A DNA stretch of 34,282 bases from Candidatus Odyssella sp. (GCA_016792765.1 JAEULD010000176.1:1-34282); one strand, 5' to 3'. Shown: positions 22,667 through 30,819, counted from the stretch's first letter. Made by a program: numbers and translations. The notes: generated by a model not told the origin, from the letters alone.

Positions 22667-24805
22667 ATGCACGCGATCATCGTCGGCGCCGGAATCGGCG
22701 GCCTCGCCGCCGCGCTTGCCTGCCGCAAGGCCGGCATCGCGGTCACGCTGCTCGAGCAGGCGGGCGCGCTCAAGGAAGTCGGCGCCGGCGTGCAGGTGTC
22801 GAGCAACGGCACCAAGGTGCTGCGCGATCTCGGCCTGCTCGCCGCGGCCGACGCGGTCGGCGTGCGGCCGGTGTCGTTCCGCGTCTCGTCGTTCGAAACC
22901 GGCGACGTGATCGCCGATTTCCCGCTCGGGCCGGAAGCGGCGGCGCGCTACGGCGCCACGTTCTATCAGTTCCATCGCGCCGATCTGCTCGACATGCTCG
23001 CCGCCGCGCTGCCGCCCGGCATCGTGCGGCTCGGCGCGCGGGTGGTGTCGGTCGCGCAGGACGACCGCGGCGTCACGGCGCGCCTCGCCTCGGGCGAGGC
23101 GGTGCGCGGCGACCTGCTGGTCGGCGCCGACGGCATTCATTCCGCCGTGCGGCCCGCGCTCGGCGTCACCGACGAGCGGAAGTTCTCGGGCAAGCTGGTG
23201 TGGCGCGCCCTGGTGCCGGCGGAGCGCATCGCGCGGCACGACTTCAAGGCCCGCTTCTACGGCTATGCCGGCCGCGACCGCATGGTCTGGGCCTATTGGG
23301 TCCGGCCGGGCACGCTGATGAATTTCGGCGGCGTCGTGCCGTCGGCCGAGGTGCACGCCGAAAGCTGGAGCGCCACCGGCGATCTCGGCGAGATGCGCGC
23401 CTCGTTCGCCGAAGCCAATCCGCGGCTCCGCGGGCTGATCGAGGCGGTCGACGAGGCGTTCATCACCGGCCTCTACGATCGCGATCCGCTCGCGCGGTGG
23501 ACGTTCGGCCGCGTCACGCTGCTCGGCGACGCCGCGCACGCGATGCTTCCGTATCTGGCGCAAGGCGCCTGCCAGTCGCTCGAGGATGCGTCCGTGCTGG
23601 CCGAGTGCCTTCGGCGCCACGGCGAAAGCGCCATCGAAGCGGCGCTGGCCGACTACGAGATCCGCCGCCGCCCGCGCACGACGAAGGTGCAGGTGACGGC
23701 GCGCGCCACCTCGATCTTCTGGCTCGAGAACGATCCGGTGCGCGCGCGGGCGCGCAACGGCCGCATGAAGGGCCTCGCCCGGATCGATCCGCTTGCCACC
23801 ACGATCTGGAGATGGCTCTACGAATACGATCCGGTCCAGGCCGGGCGCGCCGCGTCGGTGGCGCCCGACAAGCGCGGCCTGCGCCAGCGTTTCGCCGAAG
23901 ACGGCGCCGAGCAGCAGCGCGCCTGGGACATGTGGCACGATCTGTTCACGACCGACGAAGAGGCGGGCGGGCTGCTGGGGCTGCGCAGGGGCTACGATCG
24001 CTTCTTCAAGCAGTTCGCGCCGTCGCCGGGCACGCGCGTCGGCGAGGTGCCGATCGGGCGTGCGACGGGCCTCTGGGTCGATCCGCCGGGGCCCGCCGGC
24101 ACGCGCGTCGTCCTGCACTTCCACGGCGGCGGCTATTGCTTCGGCTCCGCCGCGTGCTCGGTCGAGTATGCCGAGCGGCTGGCGCGCGCCGCCGGGGGCC
24201 GCTGCCTGGCGCTCGAATACCGCCTCGCGCCCGAGCATCCGTTCCCGGCCGCGCTCGAGGACGCTCTGGCGGCGTATCGCTGGCTGCTGCAAACCCATCG
24301 CCCGGACGACATCGTGTTCAGCGGCGAATCGGCCGGCGCCGGCCTCGCCATCGCCGCGGCGATGGCGCTGCGCGACGCCGGCGAGAAATTGCCCGCGGCG
24401 ATCGTGGCGCTGTCGCCGTTCGTCGACTGCGCCCTCGAGGGCGAGGCGATCCACCGGCGCAACGGCGAAGATCCCATCGTCGAGATCGACACGCTCGCCT
24501 ACATGGTGAGCTCGTATTTCCAGGAGCGCTCGCCCTCCGATCCGCTGGTCTCGCCGGTCTACGGCTCGTTCCGCGGCCTGCCGCCGCTGCTGATCCAGGC
24601 GGGGCGGAAGGAGGTCCTGGTCGAGGAAGCGCAGCGCCTCGCCGAGTGCGCGAAGGCGGCCGGCGTCCCGACCGAGCTCGAGCTCTACGACGAGCGCCTG
24701 CACATCTTCGCGCTGTTCCCGTTCCTTCCGAACGCGGCGCGCGCCCTCGCGGCGATCCGCGCCTTCCTGGCGCGCGGCCCCGGAAAACCGCAGGCGGCGG
24801 AATAG
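22667..24805 (+). CDS. Fusion of FAD-dependent aromatic-ring hydroxylase and HSL-family esterase
   Basis: A single 712-residue frame with two enzyme domains. Residues 1 to about 400 form a group A FAD monooxygenase (salicylate / 3-hydroxybenzoate 6-hydroxylase type): GAGIGG (7-12), GADGIHSAVR (153-162), LLGDAAHAMLPYLAQG (285-300) and a family-typical end WRWLYEYDPV (381-390). Residues about 440-712 form an alpha/beta hydrolase of the hormone-sensitive-lipase group: oxyanion HGGGY (486-490), EYRLAPEHPFPAAL, nucleophile S555 in GESAGAGL and H679 in DERLHIF. The usual acid Asp position appears as K648-E649, so E649 may be the acid. The reading frame runs without a break and both domains look intact. 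It likely hydroxylates an aromatic or heteroaromatic acid and hydrolyses an ester linkage in the same pathway; order and substrate are unknown. Confidence 0.9.
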   Translation: MHAIIVGAGIGGLAAALACRKAGIAVTLLEQAGALKEVGAGVQVSSNGTKVLRDLGLLAAADAVGVRPVSFRVSSFETGDVIADFPLGPEAAARYGATFYQFHRADLLDMLAAALPPGIVRLGARVVSVAQDDRGVTARLASGEAVRGDLLVGADGIHSAVRPALGVTDERKFSGKLVWRALVPAERIARHDFKARFYGYAGRDRMVWAYWVRPGTLMNFGGVVPSAEVHAESWSATGDLGEMRASFAEANPRLRGLIEAVDEAFITGLYDRDPLARWTFGRVTLLGDAAHAMLPYLAQGACQSLEDASVLAECLRRHGESAIEAALADYEIRRRPRTTKVQVTARATSIFWLENDPVRARARNGRMKGLARIDPLATTIWRWLYEYDPVQAGRAASVAPDKRGLRQRFAEDGAEQQRAWDMWHDLFTTDEEAGGLLGLRRGYDRFFKQFAPSPGTRVGEVPIGRATGLWVDPPGPAGTRVVLHFHGGGYCFGSAACSVEYAERLARAAGGRCLALEYRLAPEHPFPAALEDALAAYRWLLQTHRPDDIVFSGESAGAGLAIAAAMALRDAGEKLPAAIVALSPFVDCALEGEAIHRRNGEDPIVEIDTLAYMVSSYFQERSPSDPLVSPVYGSFRGLPPLLIQAGRKEVLVEEAQRLAECAKAAGVPTELELYDERLHIFALFPFLPNAARALAAIRAFLARGPGKPQAAE

Positions 24806-24986
24806 TCGAGCGCCGCGCGGCCTTGCCGCGAGGCCCGGGGGCAGGATGCCGGTTGGTCGCGCCGCCTTGATCCAGGCCAAAGAGCCGGGCACGGTAGCAG
24901 GCTAGATCTGCGCCCAACCCGGCAGGGGACGGGCGCCGCCCGGCCGCCGTGCCGCGGGGGGAAACCTTTCGAGGGAAGGAGAAGCG

Positions 24987-26012
24987 ATGCAGTTTCGCAG
25001 TTGGAGAGCCGCCGCGCTGGCCGCGGCGGCGGCGGCGCTGGCCGGCACCGCCGGGGCGCAGGACAAGGTCGAGCTGAAATTCTCGCACTATGCGCCGCCG
25101 ACGCACGGCTTCCAGAAAGACCTGCTCGAGCCCTGGGCCGCCGAGCTCGAGAAGCGCACGGGCGGCAAGCTCACGGTGCGGATCTTCGCCGCCAACTCGC
25201 CGTTCGGCAACGTCGCCAACCAGGCGGACCAGGTGAAGGCCGGCGTCACCGATGCGGCGTGGGGCCTCAACGGCGTGCCGCGCGGCCGCTTTCCGCGCTC
25301 GCTGATCATGGAGCTGCCGTTCATGGCGTCGAGCTCCGGCGCGGCGTCGAAAACACTGTGGTCGATGCGCGACGGGCTCCTGGCGGAAGAGTACAAGGAC
25401 TTCAAGGTCCTCGCCGTGCATTGCCATCCGACCGGCGGCTTTTTCACGCGCGCCAAGCGCGTCGCCGATCTCGAGGGGCTGAAGGGCCTGCGCCTGCGCG
25501 CGCCGAGCCTCCAGGTGCAGAACCTGTTGCAGCATCTCGGCGCGGTGCCGGTCACGATGGGGCCGGCGCAGGCCTACGAGGCGCTCGAGAAAGGGACGAT
25601 CGACGGCGCGTCGCTGATCTATGACGGGCTGGTCGCGTTCCGCCTGCACGGCCTCGTCAAGCACTATCTCGAAGCGAAGATCTACACCGCCTGCTTCCAC
25701 GTCGTCATGAACCCGCGCAAGTTCGAGGCGCTGCCGGCGGAGTTCCGCAAGGCCATCGACGAGACGTCCGGCCAGGCCTGGGTCGATCGCGTGGGCCCGC
25801 TCTGGGACAAATGGGACGGCGCGGCGCGGACGGCGGCGCTCGAGAAGGGCATCGAAGAGGTCAAGGTCCCCGACGCCGTGCGCGCGAGCTGGGAGAAGCA
25901 GCTCAAGCCTTACATCGACAAGCAGCTCGCCGACATGGAAGGCGAGGGCGTCAAGAACGCGCGCGCCATCTACGACGAGATGAAGAAGCGCCTCGCGCAG
26001 TACGCGCAATAG
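24987..26012 (+). CDS. TRAP transporter substrate-binding protein, DctP family
   Basis: A 341-residue periplasmic protein with a signal peptide ending near GTAGAQ (residue about 25). Visible family features are LKFSHYAPPTHGFQKDLLEPWAAEL (quoted across strand 1), ADQVKAGVTDAAWGL, LRLRAPS with the conserved carboxylate-binding Arg (R171), PVTMGPAQAYEALEKGTIDGA and VVMNPRKFEALP. It captures an organic acid and delivers it to the DctQM membrane unit encoded next. GGAAGGAG precedes the ATG. The 181-base gap after the fusion gene has only a weak CGCGGC-CTT-GCCGCG stem (24816-24830) and no strong terminator, so co-transcription is possible. Confidence 0.93.
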   Translation: MQFRSWRAAALAAAAAALAGTAGAQDKVELKFSHYAPPTHGFQKDLLEPWAAELEKRTGGKLTVRIFAANSPFGNVANQADQVKAGVTDAAWGLNGVPRGRFPRSLIMELPFMASSSGAASKTLWSMRDGLLAEEYKDFKVLAVHCHPTGGFFTRAKRVADLEGLKGLRLRAPSLQVQNLLQHLGAVPVTMGPAQAYEALEKGTIDGASLIYDGLVAFRLHGLVKHYLEAKIYTACFHVVMNPRKFEALPAEFRKAIDETSGQAWVDRVGPLWDKWDGAARTAALEKGIEEVKVPDAVRASWEKQLKPYIDKQLADMEGEGVKNARAIYDEMKKRLAQYAQ

Positions 26013-26092
26013 CCGGCACGGGCCGTTTCGCCGCTGTTCGGCCGCGGCGGAACGGCCCCCTCGGCGCCCGGCGCCATCGGAACGATCGCATC

Positions 26093-26617
26093 ATGTCGCG
26101 TGTCTTTCTTGCCCTCGACCGCGTCGGCGAGGTCCTCGTCATCGCCGGCATGGTCTGCCTGTCCGGCACCGTGCTCGTGTCGATGGCCGACATCGCGGGG
26201 CGCAAGACGATCGGGTTTTCCGTTCTCGGCATCGACGACATCGTCTCGCTGACGGTCATGGCCTGCATCAGCCTCGCCATGCCGCTCACCTATCTGCGCG
26301 AGGGCCATGTCGCGGTCGAATTCCTCACCGATCCGCTGCCGCCGCGTCTCTTCGCCGTGACCAAGGCGGTGACTGCGGTGCTCGTCGCGGGCTTCGTCGC
26401 GCTGCTCGCGTGGTATGCGCTCAAGCAGGCGATGCAGCAGATCGCCCAGGGCGACAAGTCGAACACGCTGGCGATCCCGATCGTCGCGTTCTGGGCGCCG
26501 CTGCTGGTCGGCATGGCGATCTCCACGCTGTGCGCGCTCGCGCTCGCGGTCCGCTGGACCGGCGCGGCCCTGGCGCGCGATCCTGCGGCCGCACGGGCCC
26601 CGGCAGCGCCGCGATGA
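26093..26617 (+). CDS. TRAP transporter small permease, DctQ family
   Basis: A 174-residue membrane protein with four hydrophobic segments: about 11-33 (GEVLVIAGMVCLSGTVLVSM), 48-65, 90-110 and 126-150. ADIAGRK after helix 1 and LREGHVAVEFLTDPLP after helix 2 are typical DctQ positions. The family forms the four-helix subunit that pairs with DctM in the inner membrane, driven by a sodium or proton gradient. The ATG at 26093 lies in a gap of 80 bases after dctP; the stop overlaps the next start (ATGA at 26614-26617). The tail is rich in Ala and Pro. Confidence 0.9.
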   Translation: MSRVFLALDRVGEVLVIAGMVCLSGTVLVSMADIAGRKTIGFSVLGIDDIVSLTVMACISLAMPLTYLREGHVAVEFLTDPLPPRLFAVTKAVTAVLVAGFVALLAWYALKQAMQQIAQGDKSNTLAIPIVAFWAPLLVGMAISTLCALALAVRWTGAALARDPAAARAPAAPR

Positions 26618-27918
26618 GCGGACCCACGCTCGGCCTCATCGGCTTCGTCGCCGTCATCGTCCTGATCATGGGGCGGGTGCCGATCGCGTTCGCGATGGGC
26701 ATCGTCGGCGCGCTCGGCTACGGCCTCATCAACGGCTTCGGCTCGCTCGGCTTCGTGCTCGGCCGCGCCACCTTCGAATCGGTGTTTCCGGTCAGCCTGT
26801 CGGTCGTGCCGCTGTTCGTGATGATGGGCGTTTTCGCGGCGCATGGCGGCCTGTCGCGCAGCCTCTACGACCTCGTCGTGGCGATGATCGGCCACTACCG
26901 CGGCGGCCTCGCGATGGCCACGGTGGGCGCCTCGGCGATCTTCGGCGCGGTGTGCGGATCGTCGATCGCCACCGCGGCGACGATCGGCAAGATCGCGATG
27001 CCCGAAATGCGCCGCCTCGGCTACGACGACCGGCTTTCCTCGGCCGCCGTCGCGGCGGGGGGCACGCTGGGCGTCATGATCCCGCCCTCGATCCTGTTCG
27101 TCATCTACGGGCTGCTGACGCAGAACGACATCGGCGCGCTGTTCATCGCCGGCATCGGCCCCGGCATCCTCGGCATGCTGCTCTACATGGGCGCCGTCGC
27201 GTGGATGACCCGCGGCAGCGCGAAGCTCGGCCCCGGCGCCGCCCGCATCGGCTGGGCCGATCGCGTGCGGGCCGCGGCCCGCGTCTGGGCGGTCGTGATC
27301 CTGTTCGCCGTCGTGCTCGGCGGCATGTATGCCGGGCTGTTCACGCCCACCGAGGCGGCCAGCGTCGGCGCCTTCGGCGCCGTGGTCTTGACGGCCATCA
27401 GCGGGCGCCTCAGCCGCGGGGTCGTCCGCGCCGCCTTCGTCGAAACGGCGACGACGTCGGCCATGATCTTCACGATCCTGATCGGCGCCACGATCTTCAA
27501 CTATTTCATCGACGCGAGCGGCCTCACGCAGAGCATGATCGCCGCGGTCGAAGCGGCCGGCCTCGGCAAGTACGGAACGTTCCTGGCGCTCTGTATCTTC
27601 TACATCATCCTCGGCTGCCTGATGGACAGCCTGTCGATGATCTTGCTGACGATCGGCGCGGTCTATCCGCTCGTGAAGGCGCTCGGCTTCGATCCGATCT
27701 GGTTCGGCGTCATTCTCGTCACGCTCGGCGAGATCGGCATGATCACGCCCCCGGTCGGCATGAACCTGTTCGTGCTGAACGCGACCGTGCCGAACCTGCC
27801 GCTGCAGACGATCAGCCGCGGCATCCTGCCGTTCGTCGCGGCCGATTTCGTGCGCATTCTCGTCCTGACGCTGGTACCGGCGATCGCGCTCTGGCTGCCG
27901 TCGATGATGGCCCGCTGA
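26614..27918 (+). CDS. TRAP transporter large permease, DctM family
   Basis: A 434-residue polytopic membrane protein that forms the transport channel. Visible family features are MGRVPIAFAMGIVGALGYG, PLFVMMGVFAAHGGLSRSLYD, CGSSIATAATIGKIAMPEMRRLGYD, GGTLGVMIPPSILFVIYG, FTPTEAASVGAFGA and the C-terminal GEIGMITPPVGMNLFV (some quoted in part). It normally has about 11-13 membrane segments, and the hydrophobic pattern agrees. It is translationally coupled to DctQ and is the last gene of the cluster; a hairpin plus T-rich stretch follows 6 bases after the stop. Confidence 0.94.
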   Translation: MSGPTLGLIGFVAVIVLIMGRVPIAFAMGIVGALGYGLINGFGSLGFVLGRATFESVFPVSLSVVPLFVMMGVFAAHGGLSRSLYDLVVAMIGHYRGGLAMATVGASAIFGAVCGSSIATAATIGKIAMPEMRRLGYDDRLSSAAVAAGGTLGVMIPPSILFVIYGLLTQNDIGALFIAGIGPGILGMLLYMGAVAWMTRGSAKLGPGAARIGWADRVRAAARVWAVVILFAVVLGGMYAGLFTPTEAASVGAFGAVVLTAISGRLSRGVVRAAFVETATTSAMIFTILIGATIFNYFIDASGLTQSMIAAVEAAGLGKYGTFLALCIFYIILGCLMDSLSMILLTIGAVYPLVKALGFDPIWFGVILVTLGEIGMITPPVGMNLFVLNATVPNLPLQTISRGILPFVAADFVRILVLTLVPAIALWLPSMMAR

Positions 27919-27924
27919 AACGCC

Positions 27925-27950
27925 GCCGCCGCGCGGCTTGATTTTTTGTT
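27925..27950 (+). terminator. Intrinsic terminator after the TRAP operon
   Basis: GCCGC-CGC-GCGGC (27925-27937) followed at once by TTGATTTTTTGTTC. The stem is short but GC-only and the T-tract is strong, right after the dctM stop. It is the clearest Rho-independent terminator in the window. Confidence 0.6.
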
Positions 27951-27962
27951 CTTTTTATGTTC
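27948..27962 (+). promoter_or_regulatory. Possible alphaproteobacterial LexA box GTTC-N7-GTTC
   Basis: GTTCTTTTTATGTTC has the direct-repeat form GTTC-N7-GTTC known for LexA in alphaproteobacteria. It lies between convergent genes and overlaps the T-tract of the terminator, with no SOS gene beside it. It may be a chance match or a relic of a lost damage-inducible gene. Confidence 0.25.
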
Positions 27963-28042
27963 TGATGTCTTCCGAGTCGCGCCATCCGGCGCGGCGGCGC
28001 CAAGGCGCGGGCGCCCGCGCCGCATGCCGACGGCGCCCGGAA

Positions 28043-28120
28043 TTTCTCATCGCGGGTTTGCCTTTTCTCATCGTTCGCCGCGGAAAAACGATGAGAAAAG
28101 CCAGGAGATGATGAGAAAAG
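28043..28120. repeat. Four-copy TTTCTCATC array, two direct and two inverted
   Basis: TTTCTCATCG occurs at 28043-28052 and 28064-28073, and its reverse complement at 28089-28098 (CGATGAGAAA) and, with one mismatch (TGATGAGAAA), from 28109. The inner pair forms a 14-bp perfect inverted repeat CTTTTCTCATCGTT / AACGATGAGAAAAG. All copies lie in the non-coding gap between dctM and the convergent lipoprotein gene. It could be a multi-site protein-binding region, a hairpin terminator or the remains of a mobile element. Confidence 0.55.
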
Positions 28121-28199
28121 CCCAGCCGATTCGCACTCTCGTCCTTGCCGGTCGCCGATGGCGGCCGGAGCCGGCGTTTGCCTGCGCCCGGCGGGGGCC

Positions 28200-29438
28200 T
28201 CAGTTCGTGCCCGGCACGCCGAAGCTCTTCGGGGGCTCGCCCACCACCTTCAACTCGTCGCGGCCGATCTCGACCACCGCCAGTCCGCGCTCGGACAGGC
28301 CGTCGGGCGTGAAGCGGAAGATGCCGTCGACGCCGGCGAAGCCCGAAGGATCGGTCAGCCGCTGGCTGCCGTAGTCGATGCCGTCCGGCTGCTTGGCGAT
28401 CGTCGCGGCGAGCGCCACGGCGTCGTAGGCGAGGGTCGCGATGCGCGGCGGCTCGTCGCCGTGCGCGCCCTTGTACTTCGTGGCGAAGCGCTCGAACTGC
28501 GCCGGGTCCGGCGCCGCGTACCAGCCGCCGCGCAGGCTCAGCTCGCGGCGCAGCGCGCGGTCGTCCCAGCGCCCGGTGCCGAGATAGCGCACCTTGTCGG
28601 GATCGACGTCGTAATAGGCGAGCAGGCTCGCCACCATGCGCAGCTTCGTGCCGCCGTCGGCGATCAGCACCGCGTCGAAATCGAGCGGCGCCGAGCGGCC
28701 GACGCGGCCCTTGCGATCCACGCCGGTGGCGCCGGCGAACGCCTTGATGTCGTCGGTCACTTCCATCGTGTCGGGCTTGTAGGTGCCGGTGCGCGTCACC
28801 TCGGCGCCGTTCTTGCCGGCCACTTCCTTCGCCAGAGTCGTCACCTGGTTGCCGTAGTCGTTGGCCGGCGCGATGATGCCGATGCGCTTCCTGCCGTTGC
28901 GCGCCGCGTAGCCGATGACGTTGTCGACCTGCTGCTTCAGGCTGAACGACAGAAGGTAGACGCCGTTGCCGGCCACCGCGGCGTCGTTCGAGAACGCGAT
29001 CACGTTGACCTTGCCGCCGACGCGCGCGCGCACCGCGCTCACCTCCGCCGCGAAGACCGGGCCCAGGATCAGCTTCGCGTCCTGCTGCATGGCCTGCTCG
29101 GCCGCGGCCGTGGCGCCCTCGGCGGTGCCGCGCGTGTCGAACGTCACGAGCTGCAGGTTGCGCGCGCCCTGTTCCAGCACCGCCATTTCCGCGGCGCGCT
29201 GCATCGCGCGGCCGAGAGCGGCGCGGTCGCCCGAGAGCGGCAGCAGGATCGCAACCTTTACCTGTGCGCCGGCCGGAAGCTTGCCGGCCACCGGCGGCTG
29301 CGGCCGCGCCGCGGCCGGGCGCGGGCGCGCCTCGTCGGTCGTCGTCGAGCATGCCGCAAGGCCGAGGCCGAGCGCGGCAAGACCGGCGCCGGCCAAAACT
29401 CGGCGACGCGAAGGAAACCGGGCGTGGTATGACGTCAC
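28200..29438 (-). CDS. Penicillin-binding protein activator (LpoA-like) / type I periplasmic-binding lipoprotein
   Basis: A 412-residue lipoprotein. A lipobox LGLAAC places the lipidated Cys at residue 30, followed by an Ala/Pro-rich linker and a Peripla_BP_6-type fold starting KVAILLPLSGDRAALGRAMQ (quoted to its end). Other signs are LILGPVFAAEVSAV, NVIAFSNDAAVAG, RIGIIAPANDYGNQ and YDAVALAATIA. In alphaproteobacteria this protein is usually annotated as a PBP activator and sits beside rsmI, as here; a role in supporting peptidoglycan synthesis is inferred from E. coli LpoA, which is only distantly related. GTG at 29438 is chosen because AGAGGG lies 7 bases upstream; GTG at 29462 is the longer alternative. 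It is divergent from rsmI with a 30-base gap. Confidence 0.85.
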   Translation of the reverse strand: MTSYHARFPSRRRVLAGAGLAALGLGLAACSTTTDEARPRPAAARPQPPVAGKLPAGAQVKVAILLPLSGDRAALGRAMQRAAEMAVLEQGARNLQLVTFDTRGTAEGATAAAEQAMQQDAKLILGPVFAAEVSAVRARVGGKVNVIAFSNDAAVAGNGVYLLSFSLKQQVDNVIGYAARNGRKRIGIIAPANDYGNQVTTLAKEVAGKNGAEVTRTGTYKPDTMEVTDDIKAFAGATGVDRKGRVGRSAPLDFDAVLIADGGTKLRMVASLLAYYDVDPDKVRYLGTGRWDDRALRRELSLRGGWYAAPDPAQFERFATKYKGAHGDEPPRIATLAYDAVALAATIAKQPDGIDYGSQRLTDPSGFAGVDGIFRFTPDGLSERGLAVVEIGRDELKVVGEPPKSFGVPGTN

Positions 29439-29468
29439 GGCAAAGACCCTCTCGGAGCCCACAGGGAT

Positions 29469-30374
29469 ATGGTTGGTTTACGCGACCGCGAGACTATCCG
29501 TGCCTCCGGGCAAACGCAATCGGGGCAGCCCGGCGGGGCGCTGCCGCCGGGCCTCTATCTCGTGGCGACGCCGATCGGAAACCTCGGCGACATCACGCTG
29601 CGCGCGCTCGACGTGCTGAAGCGCGCCGATCTCGTGGCCTGCGAGGACACGCGCGTCACCGGCAAGCTGCTCGCGCATTACGGCATCCGTGCCCGGCTCC
29701 AGCGCTACGACGATCACAGCGGCGAAGACGAACGGGCGGCGCTGCTCGGCCGCCTCCGCGCCGGGGCCAGCGTGGCGCTGGTCAGCGACGCCGGCACGCC
29801 GCTCGTGTCCGATCCGGGCTACAAGCTGCTGCGCGCCGCGGCGGAGGCGGGCGTGGCGGTCGTCCCGGTGCCGGGCGCCTCGGCGGTGCTGGCGGCGCTG
29901 CAGGTGTCGGCCCTGCCGCCCGACCGCTTCCTGTTCGCGGGCTTCCTGCCGCCGAAGCCCGCGGCGCGGAGGAAGGCGATCGCCGCGCTGGCCGCCGTGC
30001 CCGCGACGCTCGTGTTCTACGAAACCGGCCCGCGCCTCGCCGCGGCGCTCGCCGATCTCGCGGAAACGCTCGGGCCGCGCCCGGCCGCCGTCGCGCGCGA
30101 GCTGACCAAGCTGTTCGAGGAAGCGAAGCGCGGAACGCTCGCGGACCTCGCCGCCGATTACCGCGAGGCGCCGCCGCCCAGGGGCGAGATCGCGATCGTC
30201 GTCGGCCCGCCGGCGGAGGAGGCGGCCAGCGGCGCCGACACGGATACGCTGCTCGAGCGCGCGCTCGCGTCGATGTCGGTGCGCGATGCCGCCGCCGCCG
30301 TCGCCGAGGCGAGCGGCCGGCCGAAGAAGGAGGTCTATCGCCGCGCGCTGCAGATCGCGGAGCGGCGGCGATGA
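29469..30374 (+). CDS. rsmI: 16S rRNA (cytidine(1402)-2'-O)-methyltransferase
   Basis: A 301-residue tetrapyrrole-methylase-fold enzyme that 2'-O-methylates C1402 in the ribosomal P site. Visible motifs are LYLVATPIGNLGDITLRAL (29-47), CEDTRVTGKLLAHYGI, VALVSDAGTPLVSDPGYKLL (quoted in full at 20), VPVPGASAVLAAL, FLFAGFLPPKP and VFYETGPRL, in family order. The N-terminus has about 28 residues before the core, which is common in alphaproteobacteria. The stop overlaps the yraN start (ATGA at 30371-30374), the usual rsmI-yraN coupling. Confidence 0.96.
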   Translation: MVGLRDRETIRASGQTQSGQPGGALPPGLYLVATPIGNLGDITLRALDVLKRADLVACEDTRVTGKLLAHYGIRARLQRYDDHSGEDERAALLGRLRAGASVALVSDAGTPLVSDPGYKLLRAAAEAGVAVVPVPGASAVLAALQVSALPPDRFLFAGFLPPKPAARRKAIAALAAVPATLVFYETGPRLAAALADLAETLGPRPAAVARELTKLFEEAKRGTLADLAADYREAPPPRGEIAIVVGPPAEEAASGADTDTLLERALASMSVRDAAAAVAEASGRPKKEVYRRALQIAERRR

Positions 30375-30751
30375 GCGCGGCCGCCAAGGGCGGCGCCAAG
30401 CTGCGCGCGCAGCGCTTCGGGCGCCGCGCCGAATGGCTCGCCGCGCTCTACATGCGTCTCAAAGGTTTCCGCGTCGTGGCGCGCGACGTGCGGCTGCCGG
30501 GCGGCGAGATCGATCTCGTGCTGCGGCGCGGGCGCCTGCTCGTCCTGGTCGAGATCAAGGCGCGCGCGGGCGGCGAGAGGCTCGAAGAGGCGATCGGCGA
30601 GCGCCAGTGGCGGCGCATCGCCGCGGCGGCCGAGCAATTCTGCGCGCGGCGGCCGGGCTATGCGGACTTCGGCCGCCGCTTCGACGCCTTGTTCCTTGCG
30701 CGCGGGCGCTGGCCGGTCCACCGGCCCGATGCCTGGCGCCCGTCGCGGTGA
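30371..30751 (+). CDS. yraN: YraN family protein (UPF0102), predicted endonuclease-fold
   Basis: A 126-residue small basic protein with the Holliday-junction-resolvase-like fold of UPF0102. RRAEWLAALYMRLKGFRVVARDVR is followed by the nuclease-type core GGEIDLVLRRGRLLVLVEIKAR (quoted in parts), with E-x-D and E-x-K residues in the right places, then a C-terminal RRFDALFLA strand. The cellular role of the family is not settled; its genomic link with rsmI is very conserved. The start overlaps the rsmI stop. The stop overlaps a GTG that opens a 23-codon frame leading to the next gene. Confidence 0.93.
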   Translation: MSAAAKGGAKLRAQRFGRRAEWLAALYMRLKGFRVVARDVRLPGGEIDLVLRRGRLLVLVEIKARAGGERLEEAIGERQWRRIAAAAEQFCARRPGYADFGRRFDALFLARGRWPVHRPDAWRPSR

Positions 30752-30819
30752 GGCGCGGCGTGGACGCGGCGCGGCGGACCGACGCGGCGGGCAAGCGGCT
30801 CGCGAAGGCGGCCGAATGA
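30748..30819 (+). CDS. Possible 23-residue linker ORF
   Basis: GTG at 30748 overlaps the yraN stop (GTGA), and the frame's TGA at 30817-30819 overlaps the ATG of the next gene (ATGA). The peptide would read MRRGVDAARRTDAAGKRLAKAAE, basic and Ala-rich. The double overlap would let ribosomes pass from yraN to the next gene without a break. No ribosome site of its own is seen, and it may be coincidence or the remnant of a longer gene; coding status is uncertain. Confidence 0.3.
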   Translation: MRRGVDAARRTDAAGKRLAKAAE

